Shown here: positions 17,886-27,130 of the stretch, piece after piece | Numbering within the stretch: the stretch's first letter is position 1 | How the letters are laid out: every line of letters starts with the position of its first letter | Notes under the pieces: model-generated | Told to the model about the DNA's origin: nothing | Databases searched by the model: none | The model's input: the letters and a program-made list of their open reading frames with translations, nothing else | Program-made: the position numbers and the translations under genes | Assembly (NCBI GenBank): GCA_946404495.1 | Contig: CAMJDT010000011.1 | Coordinates: 1 to 48,026 of the forward strand | Direction of reading: 5' to 3' | Source: an uncultured Bacteroidales bacterium | GTDB lineage: Bacteria; Bacteroidota; Bacteroidia; Bacteroidales; Paludibacteraceae | Length of the DNA: 48,026 bases

Positions 17886-19913
17886 ATGAAACACGCATTC
17901 CTTTTCTGGCCGATGATGCTGGTAGTATTGGCGGCTTGCAATCCCCAACGTAGCGCCTATGTGCGCACCACCCAAGGTAATCCGATTATGCCTGTTCGCA
18001 TGACGAGCGCGGGCAGCGAGACGGTGTTTGTGACGGACTATGCACCCCTGTTGGCGGAGAGCGTTAATGAGACCATCGAGATACCGGCTACGGATACGCT
18101 GAGCGAGTGGTTCATCCCTTGTGGTAACAGGCATTCGGATAAGAATGGCTGCTGCGTAGCCGTTCTGCCCAATAAGCCGCTTCGTACGGGTATGTATGTG
18201 CGCGCAGCCGATGAGAAGGAGCTGACGATTGCTTTTGCAGAAGGAACACCCGCTATTGCGCGCATACAGGCCTATGTGCAGAACTACCGCATCAAGGAGG
18301 ATAAGATTAGCCGCAACGACGACGGTAGTGTCACCATCCGTGTCACTCCGCAGATGAAGGGCAGAACGTATCTGCGCGTATATGCCGAGACGGCGAACGA
18401 ACTGATGAACGATGTGCTCGTTCCCTTGCAGGACGGCGTACCTGTAACCAAAGCGGAACAACTGACGCGTCACGATGACCAAGCTCAGGTGCTCTACTCG
18501 CTGATGATAGACCGTTTCTACAACGGCAATCCCGACAACGACGAGAAACTAAACAGCCCCGAGGTGCTCGATATCGTCGACTACCAAGGCGGCGACTTCA
18601 AGGGTATTACCGAGAAGATTCGTGCCGGATTCTTTGACGACTTGGGCGTCAACACCCTGTGGATCAGCCCGATTACCCAGAACCCCAAGGATGCGTGGGG
18701 CTATTATCCGTTCAAACCCTTCGGCACCAGCGAAGACGGCACGCCGCTCTACAACAACAAATACGACCAGACCAAGGCCTACACCCGCTTCTCGGGTTAC
18801 CACGGCTATTGGCCTATCTATGCTACTAAGACCGATGACCGTTTCGGTACGGGCGAGGAGTTAAAAGAGATGCTCGCAACGGCGCACGAGCACAATATCA
18901 ACGTTGTGCTGGACTATGTAGCCAACCATATGCACATCAACTCCCCCACCCTGCAGGAGCACCCCGACTGGCATACCGACAGTATATTGCCGGACGGACG
19001 CCGTAACTTTGAGTTGTGGGATGAGGCACGTCTGACCACCTGGTTTGACAAGCATATCCCGACCTTGGACCTGGAGCGTGAGGAGGTATGCGAATGTATG
19101 ACCGACTCGGCTTTGTACTGGCTGGAGAACTACGAGTTGGACGGCTTCCGTCACGATGCCTGCAAGCATATCCCGGAGGGCTATTGGCGCCTGCTGGAGC
19201 AGAAGATTCAGAAACGCTTCCCCGGTCGTCATATCTGGATGATCGGCGAGACCTACGGCAGTCCCACCCTGATCGGTCAATACGTTAAGAGCGGTATGCT
19301 CAATGCCCAATTTGACTTCAACCTCTATTGGGCGATACGCGATGCTCTGATCTACGGCGAGAGCTTTGAGACCATCAATCAGACCGTCCTCGAGTCCATG
19401 GCCGCCTATGGCAGTCACCACACGATGGGTTGCATCAGCGGCAATCACGACCAGATCCGCTTTGCCTCGATTGCCGATGGAGCTATTCAAAAGGACGAGG
19501 ATAACAACAACGGTAAGGAAGTGGGTTGGACCCGTGACGTGCGTCCTGCAAGCGATTTGGCCTATACGCGCTCGATGCAACTGGAGGTACTCAACCTCAC
19601 CCTGCCCGGCGTGCCTTGCATCTATCAGGGCGACGAATATGCCGAGATAGGTGCCAACGATCCCGATAACCGAAAGATGGTGCGCTTTGAGGGACTGAGC
19701 GAGCAGGAGCAGTCCTTCCGCGGAAAAGTAAAACAGATGATTGACCTGCGTCGCTCCAGCCTGGCGCTTACCTATGGCGAGTATATCCCCGTGCAGGTAA
19801 GCCGCGATACGTTCGAGTTCAAGCGCGTATATATGAACGAGACCATCGTGGTCAAACTGATCCGCGATCAGGAGACAGAGATCGAGATTTACGGCTTGAA
19901 CTTTGATAAATAG
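17886..19913 (+). CDS. GH13 alpha-amylase family lipoprotein
   Basis: 675 residues. The signal ends in LAAC (Cys18), so this is a lipoprotein, likely at the cell surface. Residues about 25-190 are an N-terminal beta-sandwich extension, and the GH13 barrel starts near residue 200 (QVLYSLMIDRFYNGNPDND). All four GH13 regions are present: DYVANHM, GFRHDACKH with nucleophile Asp424, IGETYG with acid/base Glu455, and SGNHDQIRF with Asp522. It should hydrolyse alpha-1,4-glucans such as starch or glycogen. It is first in a three-gene rightward cluster with GH2 and a second GH13; no susC/susD pair is present. Confidence 0.93.
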   Translation: MKHAFLFWPMMLVVLAACNPQRSAYVRTTQGNPIMPVRMTSAGSETVFVTDYAPLLAESVNETIEIPATDTLSEWFIPCGNRHSDKNGCCVAVLPNKPLRTGMYVRAADEKELTIAFAEGTPAIARIQAYVQNYRIKEDKISRNDDGSVTIRVTPQMKGRTYLRVYAETANELMNDVLVPLQDGVPVTKAEQLTRHDDQAQVLYSLMIDRFYNGNPDNDEKLNSPEVLDIVDYQGGDFKGITEKIRAGFFDDLGVNTLWISPITQNPKDAWGYYPFKPFGTSEDGTPLYNNKYDQTKAYTRFSGYHGYWPIYATKTDDRFGTGEELKEMLATAHEHNINVVLDYVANHMHINSPTLQEHPDWHTDSILPDGRRNFELWDEARLTTWFDKHIPTLDLEREEVCECMTDSALYWLENYELDGFRHDACKHIPEGYWRLLEQKIQKRFPGRHIWMIGETYGSPTLIGQYVKSGMLNAQFDFNLYWAIRDALIYGESFETINQTVLESMAAYGSHHTMGCISGNHDQIRFASIADGAIQKDEDNNNGKEVGWTRDVRPASDLAYTRSMQLEVLNLTLPGVPCIYQGDEYAEIGANDPDNRKMVRFEGLSEQEQSFRGKVKQMIDLRRSSLALTYGEYIPVQVSRDTFEFKRVYMNETIVVKLIRDQETEIEIYGLNFDK

Positions 19914-19950
19914 CCCTAAGACGAATGATTGATAACCAAATATAGCGTGA

Positions 19951-22434
19951 ATGTATAATCTATTACTGACTATAACGACCCTACTCTCCTCCTGGCATTT
20001 TGCCATGGAGCAGACTCCTCATCAGATGCCCGATACGGCGCAGGCTGTGTGGCAACAGGTGGTTATCCCGCACGATTGGGCCATCACAACGCCCTTCGAC
20101 CGCGCCAACGACCTGCAAGAGGTAGCCATCGTGCAGAACGGCGAGACGCAAGCTTCCGCCAAGACCGGACGCAGCGGCGGACTCAATTGGATGGGATCGG
20201 CTTGGTACTGGACGGAGATTGACGGTAAGTTGCTCAAGGACACCAGACGTGTCTATAAACTATACTTCGACGGCGCCATGTCGCGTGCGGAGGTATATGT
20301 CAACGGAGAGAAACAAGGCGAGTGGATGTACGGCTACAATGCCTTTGAGGTGGATATCACGGAGGCCGTACATGCTTGGCAAAAGGTCAAGAAAAAGGAC
20401 GACAAGCTCCAGGTAGCCGTACGATTGGAGAACAAACCCGAGTCCAGTCGTTGGTATCCGGGTGCAGGACTCTATCGGAACGTCTACCTCAAGTCCTCGT
20501 ATCGCACCTATATCCCCACTTGGGGCGTAACCATTCGTACCTATAGCGTGACGGATTGGGCAGCGGTAGTGGAAGTGCAGGTGGATCTGGTAGATCCGAT
20601 TCAGCAAGGCATCGAGGTGGAGACGCAGATCTTCCGCAACGGAACGATGATCGGTTATATACAAGGCCGTCGCGGCACCACCAATATCGAGCAACCGCAA
20701 CTATGGTCGCCCGAGACGCCTCACATGTACGAAGCACGCACGATCGTCAAGCGTGAAGGCAATCATATCGACACCTGCTCTACGCGGTTCGGTATTCGTA
20801 AGTTGGAATACATACAGGGAATCGGATTCCTGCTCAATGGTAACGTGCGTAAGTTTAAGGGTGTCTGCCTGCATCATGACTTCGGTCCGTTGGGTACGGC
20901 TGTGTCAAAGGATGCTCTATGGCATCAGCTCTCGCTCCTAAAAGACATGGGTTGCGATGCTATCCGCACGAGTCATAATATGCCCTGCTCGGAGCTGGTG
21001 AAACTATGCGAAGAGATGGGTATCATGCTGCTCATCGAGCCTTTCGACGAATGGACGCGCGCCAAGTGCAAGAACGGTTATACCAATTACTTCAACGAGT
21101 GGGCCGACCGCGATATGCGCAATATGCTACGTCACTTCCGCAACTCGCCGGCCGTGATGATGTGGTCGATCGGAAACGAAGTGTGGGAGCAGACCTTGGA
21201 GGAAGGCAAACCGATTGCTGCCAAACTGCAGTCAATCTGCCATCAGGAGGACCCGACGCGTCCCGTGACCTGTGGTATGGACCAAGTGAAGACTGTTATC
21301 TACAACGGCTTTGCAGCTCAACTCGATATTCCCGGCTTCAACTACCGCACGATGCGTTACGAGGAAGCACACGATACCTTGAAGCACAAGCTCATCCTCG
21401 GTAGCGAGACAGCCTCGACCGTCTCCTCGCGCAACAGTTACTACTTCCCCGTTGCTATCGAGCCCGATGTACAACGCGAGGATAAGCAATGTAGCGGCTA
21501 CGATGTGGAGTACTGCGCGTGGTCGGGTCTGCCGGATCAGGATTTCCAACTGCAGGATGATTATCCATGGACGATCGGTCAGTTTGTCTGGACGGGCTTT
21601 GATTACTTAGGTGAGCCTTCGCCCTATGACACGGACGCGTGGCCGAGCCATAGTTCGTATTTCGGCATCATCGATCTGGCGTCTCTGCCCAAGGATCGCT
21701 ATTACCTCTATCGCAGTCAATGGAACACCAAGTCCCCCACCCTGCATGTACTGCCCCACTGGACGTGGCCGGGGCGTGAGGGAGAAAAGACACCCGTGTA
21801 TGTCTATACCTCCTATCCGGAGGCCGAACTCTTCATCAACGATGTGAGCCAAGGTCGTCTGCGTTTTGCGACCAAAGAGGAAGCAGACAGCTTGCGTCAG
21901 GGTGTCAAACTCAAAGATCCGATGGTAAGTCAGATGCCCGAGGTGGGTCAGTTTGCTATCCCGGATTGGGGAAGCGAACCGCGTCCGGATCTGCTGCCGC
22001 GATACCGTCTGATGTGGCAGGATGTGGTCTACGAACCGGGTACGCTGCGCGTAGTAGCCTACAACGAGAACGGCTATCCCGTGGCCGAACAGGTCGTTGA
22101 GACAGCCGGTCAGCCGCATCATATCGTAGCCGAGTGGGCCAATAAGGACGAGAAACGCGAGGAAGGACTCTGCTATCTGACTGTGAGCGTGGTGGATAAG
22201 AAAGGTAATCTCTGTCCCTTTGCCGACCACGAGATAACGATTCAGATGAAGAAAGGCGAGATCGTAGCGATGGCTAACGGAGATGCTACCTGCACGATGC
22301 CTATGCAAGGCGGCACCAGTATGCGTGCCTTCCGCGGACAATGTACCTTTATCGTTCGCCAAGTGGAGGGTCAAGCTATCCTGACGCTCACAAACGATCG
22401 ACTCAAACCTGCAAAACTAACTCTAAAAGAATAA
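19951..22434 (+). CDS. Glycoside hydrolase family 2 enzyme (beta-galactosidase-like)
   Basis: 827 residues. An N-terminal hydrophobic segment (MYNLLLTITTLLSSWHFA) is a probable signal peptide. A sugar-binding sandwich with IPHDWAIT near residue 45 follows, then an immunoglobulin-like domain, then the GH2 barrel with RTSHNMPC, acid/base Glu410 in WSIGNEVWEQ and nucleophile Glu486 in LGSETAS. A long C-terminal beta region resembles DUF4982-type domains of Bacteroidota GH2 enzymes. Beta-galactosidase is the commonest activity for this arrangement, but the exact linkage cannot be read from sequence. It follows the first GH13 gene by 37 bases and precedes the second by 6. Confidence 0.92.
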   Translation: MYNLLLTITTLLSSWHFAMEQTPHQMPDTAQAVWQQVVIPHDWAITTPFDRANDLQEVAIVQNGETQASAKTGRSGGLNWMGSAWYWTEIDGKLLKDTRRVYKLYFDGAMSRAEVYVNGEKQGEWMYGYNAFEVDITEAVHAWQKVKKKDDKLQVAVRLENKPESSRWYPGAGLYRNVYLKSSYRTYIPTWGVTIRTYSVTDWAAVVEVQVDLVDPIQQGIEVETQIFRNGTMIGYIQGRRGTTNIEQPQLWSPETPHMYEARTIVKREGNHIDTCSTRFGIRKLEYIQGIGFLLNGNVRKFKGVCLHHDFGPLGTAVSKDALWHQLSLLKDMGCDAIRTSHNMPCSELVKLCEEMGIMLLIEPFDEWTRAKCKNGYTNYFNEWADRDMRNMLRHFRNSPAVMMWSIGNEVWEQTLEEGKPIAAKLQSICHQEDPTRPVTCGMDQVKTVIYNGFAAQLDIPGFNYRTMRYEEAHDTLKHKLILGSETASTVSSRNSYYFPVAIEPDVQREDKQCSGYDVEYCAWSGLPDQDFQLQDDYPWTIGQFVWTGFDYLGEPSPYDTDAWPSHSSYFGIIDLASLPKDRYYLYRSQWNTKSPTLHVLPHWTWPGREGEKTPVYVYTSYPEAELFINDVSQGRLRFATKEEADSLRQGVKLKDPMVSQMPEVGQFAIPDWGSEPRPDLLPRYRLMWQDVVYEPGTLRVVAYNENGYPVAEQVVETAGQPHHIVAEWANKDEKREEGLCYLTVSVVDKKGNLCPFADHEITIQMKKGEIVAMANGDATCTMPMQGGTSMRAFRGQCTFIVRQVEGQAILTLTNDRLKPAKLTLKE

Positions 22435-22440
22435 CACATA

Positions 22441-23763
22441 ATGAAACGAATGTTACTGATTGCACTCGCCGGTTTGATGCTGACCGCTTGTGCGCCCAAG
22501 AAACAAGAATGTTGTCGTGAACTGCGCCACACCTGCTGGGCGTATCCCTCCACGATCTACGAACTCAATGTTCGTCAGCTGACCGCGGAAGGTACCTTTG
22601 CTGCTGCAGAGAAAGTGCTGCCCGAGCTAAAGGAGAGCGGTATCGACATCATCTGGGTAATGCCCTGCCAACCTATCGGCGTCATCACGCGCAAAGGTAC
22701 GCTCGGCTCCTACTACTCCATCATCGATTACTGCGCCATCAATCCCGAGTTCGGTACGATGGACGACTTCAAGCATTTCCTCAATACGGCTCATGAGATG
22801 GGCTTCAAGGTCATCCTCGACTGGGTAGCCAATCACACGGCTCCCGATAGCGAGTGGACCAAGAACGAAGGCTGGCACTATCGCGACAGCCTCGGCAACC
22901 TGATGGTGCAATACGACTGGACCGATATCTCCAAGCTCAACTACGAAAACCAAGATATGCGTGCCGAGATGAAGAAATGCCTCCATTTCTGGATGGACGA
23001 GGTAGGTATCGACGGTTTCCGTTGCGACGTAGCTGGTGAGGTACCAACCGATTTCTGGAACGATGCCATGAGCGATTTGCGTCAGACTCACCCCGATATG
23101 TTCACGCTGGCTGAGGACGAAGACAAGGCAGCTGAACTGACCGAGACGGCCTTTGATATGTACTACGGCTGGACGCTCCACCACATTATGAACAAGGTTG
23201 CCCAAGGCGAGAATACGGTAGAGGATTTGTGGAGTTACTTTGCGAAAGCAGACACGACCGTTGGTCCAAAGGCTATTCGCATGAACTTCACCTCCAATCA
23301 CGATGAGAACTCGTGGTCGGGAACGGAGTACGAGCGGATGGGAGATGCAGCACATCTGTTTGCTGTATTCACCTATATCGTGCCGGGTATGCCTTTGATA
23401 TATACGGGTCAGCTGAGCGGCAATCATCATCGCCTGCAGTTCTTTGAGAAAGACCTGATTGACCGTGTAGAGAATGCGCCGGAGAGAGCGCTCTATACCA
23501 AGCTCAACGCCATGCGTGAGGCCAACAAAGCTCTCTGGTCCAACGAGATAGGTGCCAAGATGGAGCGTATCCCCTGCGACAACGATAAGATCTTCGCTTG
23601 CCGTCGTCACAAAGTGTGCGAGAAATGCAAGTTGGACAACAAGGTAGAGGCCTTCTTCAATATGTCGGCCGACGAGCAGACCTTCACGCCGGAGGGCTTT
23701 GAGCAGATGACCCTGGCTCCCTGGTCATGGATGATTCTCATCGATGGCAACAAGCAGGACTGA
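22441..23763 (+). CDS. GH13 alpha-amylase family lipoprotein (short form)
   Basis: 440 residues with lipobox LTAC (Cys17). The barrel begins at YPSTIYELNVRQ near residue 37. Catalytic residues are intact: nucleophile Asp196 in GFRCDVAGEV, acid/base Glu225 in LAEDED, and Asp288 in TSNHDEN. The short length (no N-terminal domain and a reduced C-terminal domain) fits surface-exposed GH13 enzymes that act on short maltooligosaccharides, although the substrate is inference. CRRHKVCEKCKLDN near the end is an unusual cysteine cluster. Only 6 bases separate it from the GH2 gene, so they share an mRNA that ends at the two-way terminator at 23780. Confidence 0.93.
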   Translation: MKRMLLIALAGLMLTACAPKKQECCRELRHTCWAYPSTIYELNVRQLTAEGTFAAAEKVLPELKESGIDIIWVMPCQPIGVITRKGTLGSYYSIIDYCAINPEFGTMDDFKHFLNTAHEMGFKVILDWVANHTAPDSEWTKNEGWHYRDSLGNLMVQYDWTDISKLNYENQDMRAEMKKCLHFWMDEVGIDGFRCDVAGEVPTDFWNDAMSDLRQTHPDMFTLAEDEDKAAELTETAFDMYYGWTLHHIMNKVAQGENTVEDLWSYFAKADTTVGPKAIRMNFTSNHDENSWSGTEYERMGDAAHLFAVFTYIVPGMPLIYTGQLSGNHHRLQFFEKDLIDRVENAPERALYTKLNAMREANKALWSNEIGAKMERIPCDNDKIFACRRHKVCEKCKLDNKVEAFFNMSADEQTFTPEGFEQMTLAPWSWMILIDGNKQD

Positions 23764-23779
23764 TACCCTACTCCATAGA

Positions 23780-23828
23780 AAATGAAATAAGGGACGGACT
23801 CAAGTGGTCTATCCCTTATTTTTCATTT
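23780..23828. terminator. Two-way terminator between convergent genes
   Basis: AAATGAAATAAGGGA (23780-23794) and TCCCTTATTTTTCATTT (23812-23828) pair with a 17-base loop and offer T-rich ends on both strands. It stops the rightward amylase cluster and the leftward rng operon; the rng stop codon lies inside its right arm. Confidence 0.85.
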
Positions 23829-25454
23829 CTTCTTAGCTTCTACACTATCCTTAGTCGGTTCTTCGATAATCGGGCTAAGGGTCTTTCCGTTAGCGTCGGC
23901 GAATCGCATCTCGAGCATTCCGAGGCTCTGGTTTTCCATTACGCGTACGCCGAAACGTCTTTTCCATTGTTTGGCAAGGCTATTGAACCATCCTCGCGTC
24001 ACATAACTGAACACGTACGGGTGCAGGCTCAATGTGAGCGTTCCCTCCTTAAAGTGTTCGCGCATATGCTCTATCTCTTCCTCCACCTGGTCGGTAAAGA
24101 GGATGGACGGTTGCACTCTGCCTTTGCCCAAACAGGTCGGACACACTTCCGTTACGTTCACTTCCACCGCGGGGCGCACACGTTGGCGTGTAATCTGCAT
24201 GAGTCCGAATTTGGAGAGGGGCAATACATTGTGGCGAGCGCGGTCGCGACTCATCAGTTCGCGCATCTTGTTGTACAACTGATCTTGATGCTCCTTGGTA
24301 TTCATATCGATAAAATCGATGATGATGATACCTCCTATATCGCGGAGCCGCAGTTGGTGAACAATCTCTTCGGCTGCCAGCATATTGTACTGGAACGCAT
24401 TCTCCTCCTGATCTTCGTATAGCCGCTTGCTTCCGGAGTTGACATCGATGGAGAACAAGGCCTCCGTCTTGTCTATGACCAGATATCCTCCGTTCTTGAA
24501 GCCGACTGTCCGGCCGAGTCCTGTCTTCATCTGACGCGTGATGTCGTAGTGGTCAAAGATAGGCTGCTTGCCTGTATACAGACCTACTACCCCTACTGCG
24601 TCGTGAGCTATCAGATCAACGTACTGTCGTATTTCGGCCATGACCGTCTCGTCATTGACGCGTATAGCGGAGAAATCCGGCGAGAACACATCGCGTATAA
24701 TACCGATGGTTCGTCCTAACTCCTGCGTCACCAGCCTAACCTCTGCATCTTTCGATTTAGACGGCAGTTTCTCCGGCTGTGCTTTGGGGTTCTGCAGCAT
24801 CTTGACGGTGTCCTCCCAACGTTTGACGAGCAGACGGAGTTCGTTATCCAGTTCTGCCACACGCTTCTCCTCGGCCAGGGTGCGAACGATCACACCGTAG
24901 CCTTGCGGCTTGATCGACTGCAACAGTTGCTTGAGTCGGCTACGCTCGCTCTCGCGCTTGATCTTACCCGAAATCATCACCTTGTCCCCAAAGGGCATCA
25001 AGACCATATTGCGACCCGCAATACTGATTTCGGCCGTCAGACGAGGACCTTTGGTATTGATAGGTTCCTTCGACACCTGTACCAGCAGCATGTCGCCTAC
25101 CTTCAGTACGTCAGCTATCTGTCCGTCCTTGCCCACATCGGGTTTCCTTTGTTCGCGCGTCATCGACGGCATCTTACGCCTGTCTGACACGGCACGATTG
25201 ATGTAGGAACGGAGCGTCAGGAACTCGCTTCCAAGATCCAAATAGTGTAGAAAAGCTTCTTTTTCATGACCTACATCCACGAAGGCTGCATTCAGCGCCG
25301 GCATGATCTTCTTGACGCGACCGTAGTAGATATTACCTACCGCGAAGTTATCCACATCGCGTTTCTCGCGGTTAATCTCCTGCAGCCGACCGTCCTCCGT
25401 CAGCGCGATTGCTATCTCATCGGGTTGTACATCGACAATGAGTTCGCTTTTCAT
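23823..25454 (-). CDS. rng: Ribonuclease G (RNase E/G family)
   Basis: 543 residues from the ATG at 25454 (MKSELIVDVQPDEIA); a TTG at 25463 is less likely. It has an S1 RNA-binding domain (GNIYYGRVKKIMPALNAAFVDVGHEKEAFLH, about residues 40-70), an RNase H-like and DNase I-like catalytic core with FSIDVNSG and IIIIDFIDM (metal-binding aspartates), and the zinc-link CPTCLGKG near residue 435. It cuts single-stranded A/U-rich RNA in rRNA maturation and mRNA decay. It is last in a leftward unit HU - bS22-like - rng, with a terminator-like hairpin just upstream. Confidence 0.94.
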   Translation of the reverse strand: MKSELIVDVQPDEIAIALTEDGRLQEINREKRDVDNFAVGNIYYGRVKKIMPALNAAFVDVGHEKEAFLHYLDLGSEFLTLRSYINRAVSDRRKMPSMTREQRKPDVGKDGQIADVLKVGDMLLVQVSKEPINTKGPRLTAEISIAGRNMVLMPFGDKVMISGKIKRESERSRLKQLLQSIKPQGYGVIVRTLAEEKRVAELDNELRLLVKRWEDTVKMLQNPKAQPEKLPSKSKDAEVRLVTQELGRTIGIIRDVFSPDFSAIRVNDETVMAEIRQYVDLIAHDAVGVVGLYTGKQPIFDHYDITRQMKTGLGRTVGFKNGGYLVIDKTEALFSIDVNSGSKRLYEDQEENAFQYNMLAAEEIVHQLRLRDIGGIIIIDFIDMNTKEHQDQLYNKMRELMSRDRARHNVLPLSKFGLMQITRQRVRPAVEVNVTEVCPTCLGKGRVQPSILFTDQVEEEIEHMREHFKEGTLTLSLHPYVFSYVTRGWFNSLAKQWKRRFGVRVMENQSLGMLEMRFADANGKTLSPIIEEPTKDSVEAKKK

Positions 25455-25469
25455 ACTTTTCAATACATT

Positions 25470-25526
25470 AAAAAGGCTTTGCGGCAGACGATCTTGCGCC
25501 CAAGACCCCCTATATGCCGCAAAGCC
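25470..25526 (-). promoter_or_regulatory. Terminator-like hairpin in the rng leader (probable attenuator)
   Basis: Reading leftward, GGCTTTGCGGCA and TGCCGCAAAGCC form 12-bp perfect arms (25515-25526 and 25475-25486), followed by TTTTT. The 28-base loop holds a second small hairpin (CTTG-GGCG-CAAG). It lies 13 bases after the small ribosomal-type gene and 15 bases before the rng ATG. It should stop most transcripts after the small gene, or it could be a target by which RNase G controls its own mRNA, as is known for the rne leader in E. coli. Confidence 0.75.
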
Positions 25527-25539
25527 GAGTTACTTCGCC

Positions 25540-25629
25540 TTACTTATGTTTATGGCGATTCTTACGTAAGCGTTTTTTACGCTTGTGCGTCGACATCTTA
25601 TGTCTCTTATGCTTCTTTCCGTTAGGCAT
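25540..25629 (-). CDS. Tiny basic COX24/bS22-like ribosomal protein
   Basis: 29 residues, MPNGKKHKRHKMSTHKRKKR then LRKNRHKHK, almost entirely Lys, Arg and His. This is the highly conserved Bacteroidota mini-protein usually labelled AURKAIP1/COX24 domain protein, related to the small ribosomal protein bS22 of actinobacteria. Its identity is clear from the MPNGKK...HKRKKR sequence; its role on the small ribosomal subunit is by family analogy. The order HU - this gene - rng is, as far as I recall, the usual one in the phylum. It is too short for default gene finders. Confidence 0.9.
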   Translation of the reverse strand: MPNGKKHKRHKMSTHKRKKRLRKNRHKHK

Positions 25630-25666
25630 AATTCTTGAGATTAATGATTTATAGTTAATTAGTTAA

Positions 25667-25963
25667 TTATTTCATCATGTCAATAAATGTCCTTGATGGC
25701 TTGAAGTACGGAACACGGCGCGAAGGTACGAGCAACGAGGTGTTGTTACGCAGATTACGGCCAATCTTCTCCTTACGCTCCTTGATGATAAAACTGCCAA
25801 AGCCGCGAAGATAGACGTTATCCCCCATCGCCATCTGCTTACGGATATGATGCAAGCCCGATTCCAATATATTTTGAATCGTTTGCTTGTCGTATCCGGT
25901 CTGCATCGAGATGAGCATTACCAAATCCGCCTTATTCACGCTATGTCGCATTTTTTCCTCCAT
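25667..25963 (-). CDS. HU/IHF-family DNA-binding protein
   Basis: 98 residues. VNKADLVMLISMQTGYDKQ is the helical dimer part, and VYLRGFGSFIIKERKEKIGRN with FKPSRTF near the end is the DNA-binding arm and tail. The arm reads VPSRRVPYFKPS. The start could also be the ATG at 25951 (MRHSVNKADL), which matches family starts better. It compacts and bends DNA. It has its own promoter, divergent from mutY, and a short hairpin in its leader (CGGCTTTA/TAAGGCCG, about 25990-26012). Confidence 0.92.
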   Translation of the reverse strand: MEEKMRHSVNKADLVMLISMQTGYDKQTIQNILESGLHHIRKQMAMGDNVYLRGFGSFIIKERKEKIGRNLRNNTSLLVPSRRVPYFKPSRTFIDMMK

Positions 25964-26023
25964 ATTCGCTCCAAAAAGGGCTAAAATTCACGGCCTTATT
26001 TTACTAAAGCCGAAAATTCGCTG

Positions 26024-26052
26024 CAAAATTACTAATTTTTTATGAAATATGA
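26024..26052 (-). promoter_or_regulatory. Promoter of the HU-rng operon
   Basis: Leftward TAATTTTG is at 26031-26024. The -33 element is weak (TTTCAT, near 26052). It diverges from the mutY promoter 64 bases away. Confidence 0.6.
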
Positions 26053-26071
26053 AAGTTTTTTTGAAAAAAAA

Positions 26072-26102
26072 TTCGTTTTATAAGAAATTTTTTGTATTTT
26101 TG
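26072..26102 (+). promoter_or_regulatory. Promoter of mutY
   Basis: TATTTTTG lies at 26095-26102, 11 bases before the ATG. No clear TTG sits at the right distance, so the -33 element is weak. Confidence 0.6.
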
Positions 26103-26113
26103 CACCAAAATTG

Positions 26114-27130
26114 ATGAAAAACGAGGCTTTTTATACGAATTTATACGCTTGGTATGCGGAAAATCACCGAGTTCTGCCCTGGCGTGAGACGGATGATGCG
26201 TACTGCATCTGGATCTCGGAGATTATTCTGCAGCAAACCCGTGTCATGCAGGGGATGGAATACTATCTCCGATTTATCGACCGTTTCCCTACCGTAAGCG
26301 ATTTGGCTCAGGCGACCGAAGATGAGGTGCTGCGTCTCTGGCAAGGACTGGGTTACTACTCGCGCGCACGCAATCTATACAAAGGTGCACTCTTTATCGC
26401 AGCCGAACGCACGCGTCTCGGTCAGCCGGATTGGTTTCCGGCTACCTACGATGATCTCCGTCGCATCCCGGGCGTAGGCGACTATACGGCAGGAGCGATT
26501 GCATCGTTTGCTTACGATCTGGCCTACCCCGCCCTCGATGGCAACGTCTATCGCGTGCTCTCGCGACTCTATGATGAGGAGACGCCTTTTGATACCACAG
26601 CCGGTAAACACCTCTTCCGCAATCTGGCCGTAGAGCTCCTCGATTCGTCTCATCCGAGGCTCTTCAACTCCTCTATTATGGAACTCGGAGCCCTCACCTG
26701 CACGCCTACCTCGCCCGATTGCGAAAGCTGTCCGCTCCGCTTTGCCTGCCTGGGCTATGCACATCATACTGCCGAACTGTTGCCTGTTCGCAAAGCCCGA
26801 CCTGCCGTACGCGACCGCTACTTCATCTATACCATCTATCTCTGCGGAAACCAGACGCTTATTCACCAACGAACGGGAAAGGACATCTGGCAGCATCTCT
26901 GGGAGTTCCCGCTCGAGGAAGTGGATCATTTGGATAAAGCGGACTTCGTGCATCAACTCTCGCATCAGAAGATTCACGCGCGGTTTGACATAAAAAAAGT
27001 ATCGGAGTTGCCTCCGATACCGCAAACTCACGCTGTTCTGCTGAGCGAATTGGACGATTACGCCCTCTCGCGCTTAACACTCAGAGCGTTGGAAAAAATC
27101 AGCGGATCCGTAAGCCGGGTTCTGTTTTAG
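26114..27130 (+). CDS. mutY: A/G-specific adenine glycosylase (MutY)
   Basis: 338 residues from the ATG at 26114. It removes adenine mispaired with 8-oxoguanine. Catalytic Glu36 (SEIILQQTRV) and Asp142 (LDGNVYRVLSR) are present, with the helix-hairpin-helix IPGVGDYTAGAIASFAY, the 4Fe-4S cysteines C196-x6-C203-x2-C206-x5-C212, and a C-terminal NUDIX-like recognition domain (from about residue 230). The final residues (about SGSVSRVLF) and the TAG stop lie within the RNase P RNA gene on the other strand, so the two genes overlap by 31 bases. Confidence 0.95.
   Translation: MKNEAFYTNLYAWYAENHRVLPWRETDDAYCIWISEIILQQTRVMQGMEYYLRFIDRFPTVSDLAQATEDEVLRLWQGLGYYSRARNLYKGALFIAAERTRLGQPDWFPATYDDLRRIPGVGDYTAGAIASFAYDLAYPALDGNVYRVLSRLYDEETPFDTTAGKHLFRNLAVELLDSSHPRLFNSSIMELGALTCTPTSPDCESCPLRFACLGYAHHTAELLPVRKARPAVRDRYFIYTIYLCGNQTLIHQRTGKDIWQHLWEFPLEEVDHLDKADFVHQLSHQKIHARFDIKKVSELPPIPQTHAVLLSELDDYALSRLTLRALEKISGSVSRVLF

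Noticed and set aside
17886..23763. A complete starch-utilisation (Sus) locus
   Set aside because: Only the hydrolases are present. No susC/susD pair or susR-type regulator lies within the window, and the only TonB transporter is the BtuB type.
25454..25463. TTG at 25463 as the rng start
   Set aside because: The ATG at 25454 gives the family N-terminus MKSEL and leaves more room after the hairpin T-run.
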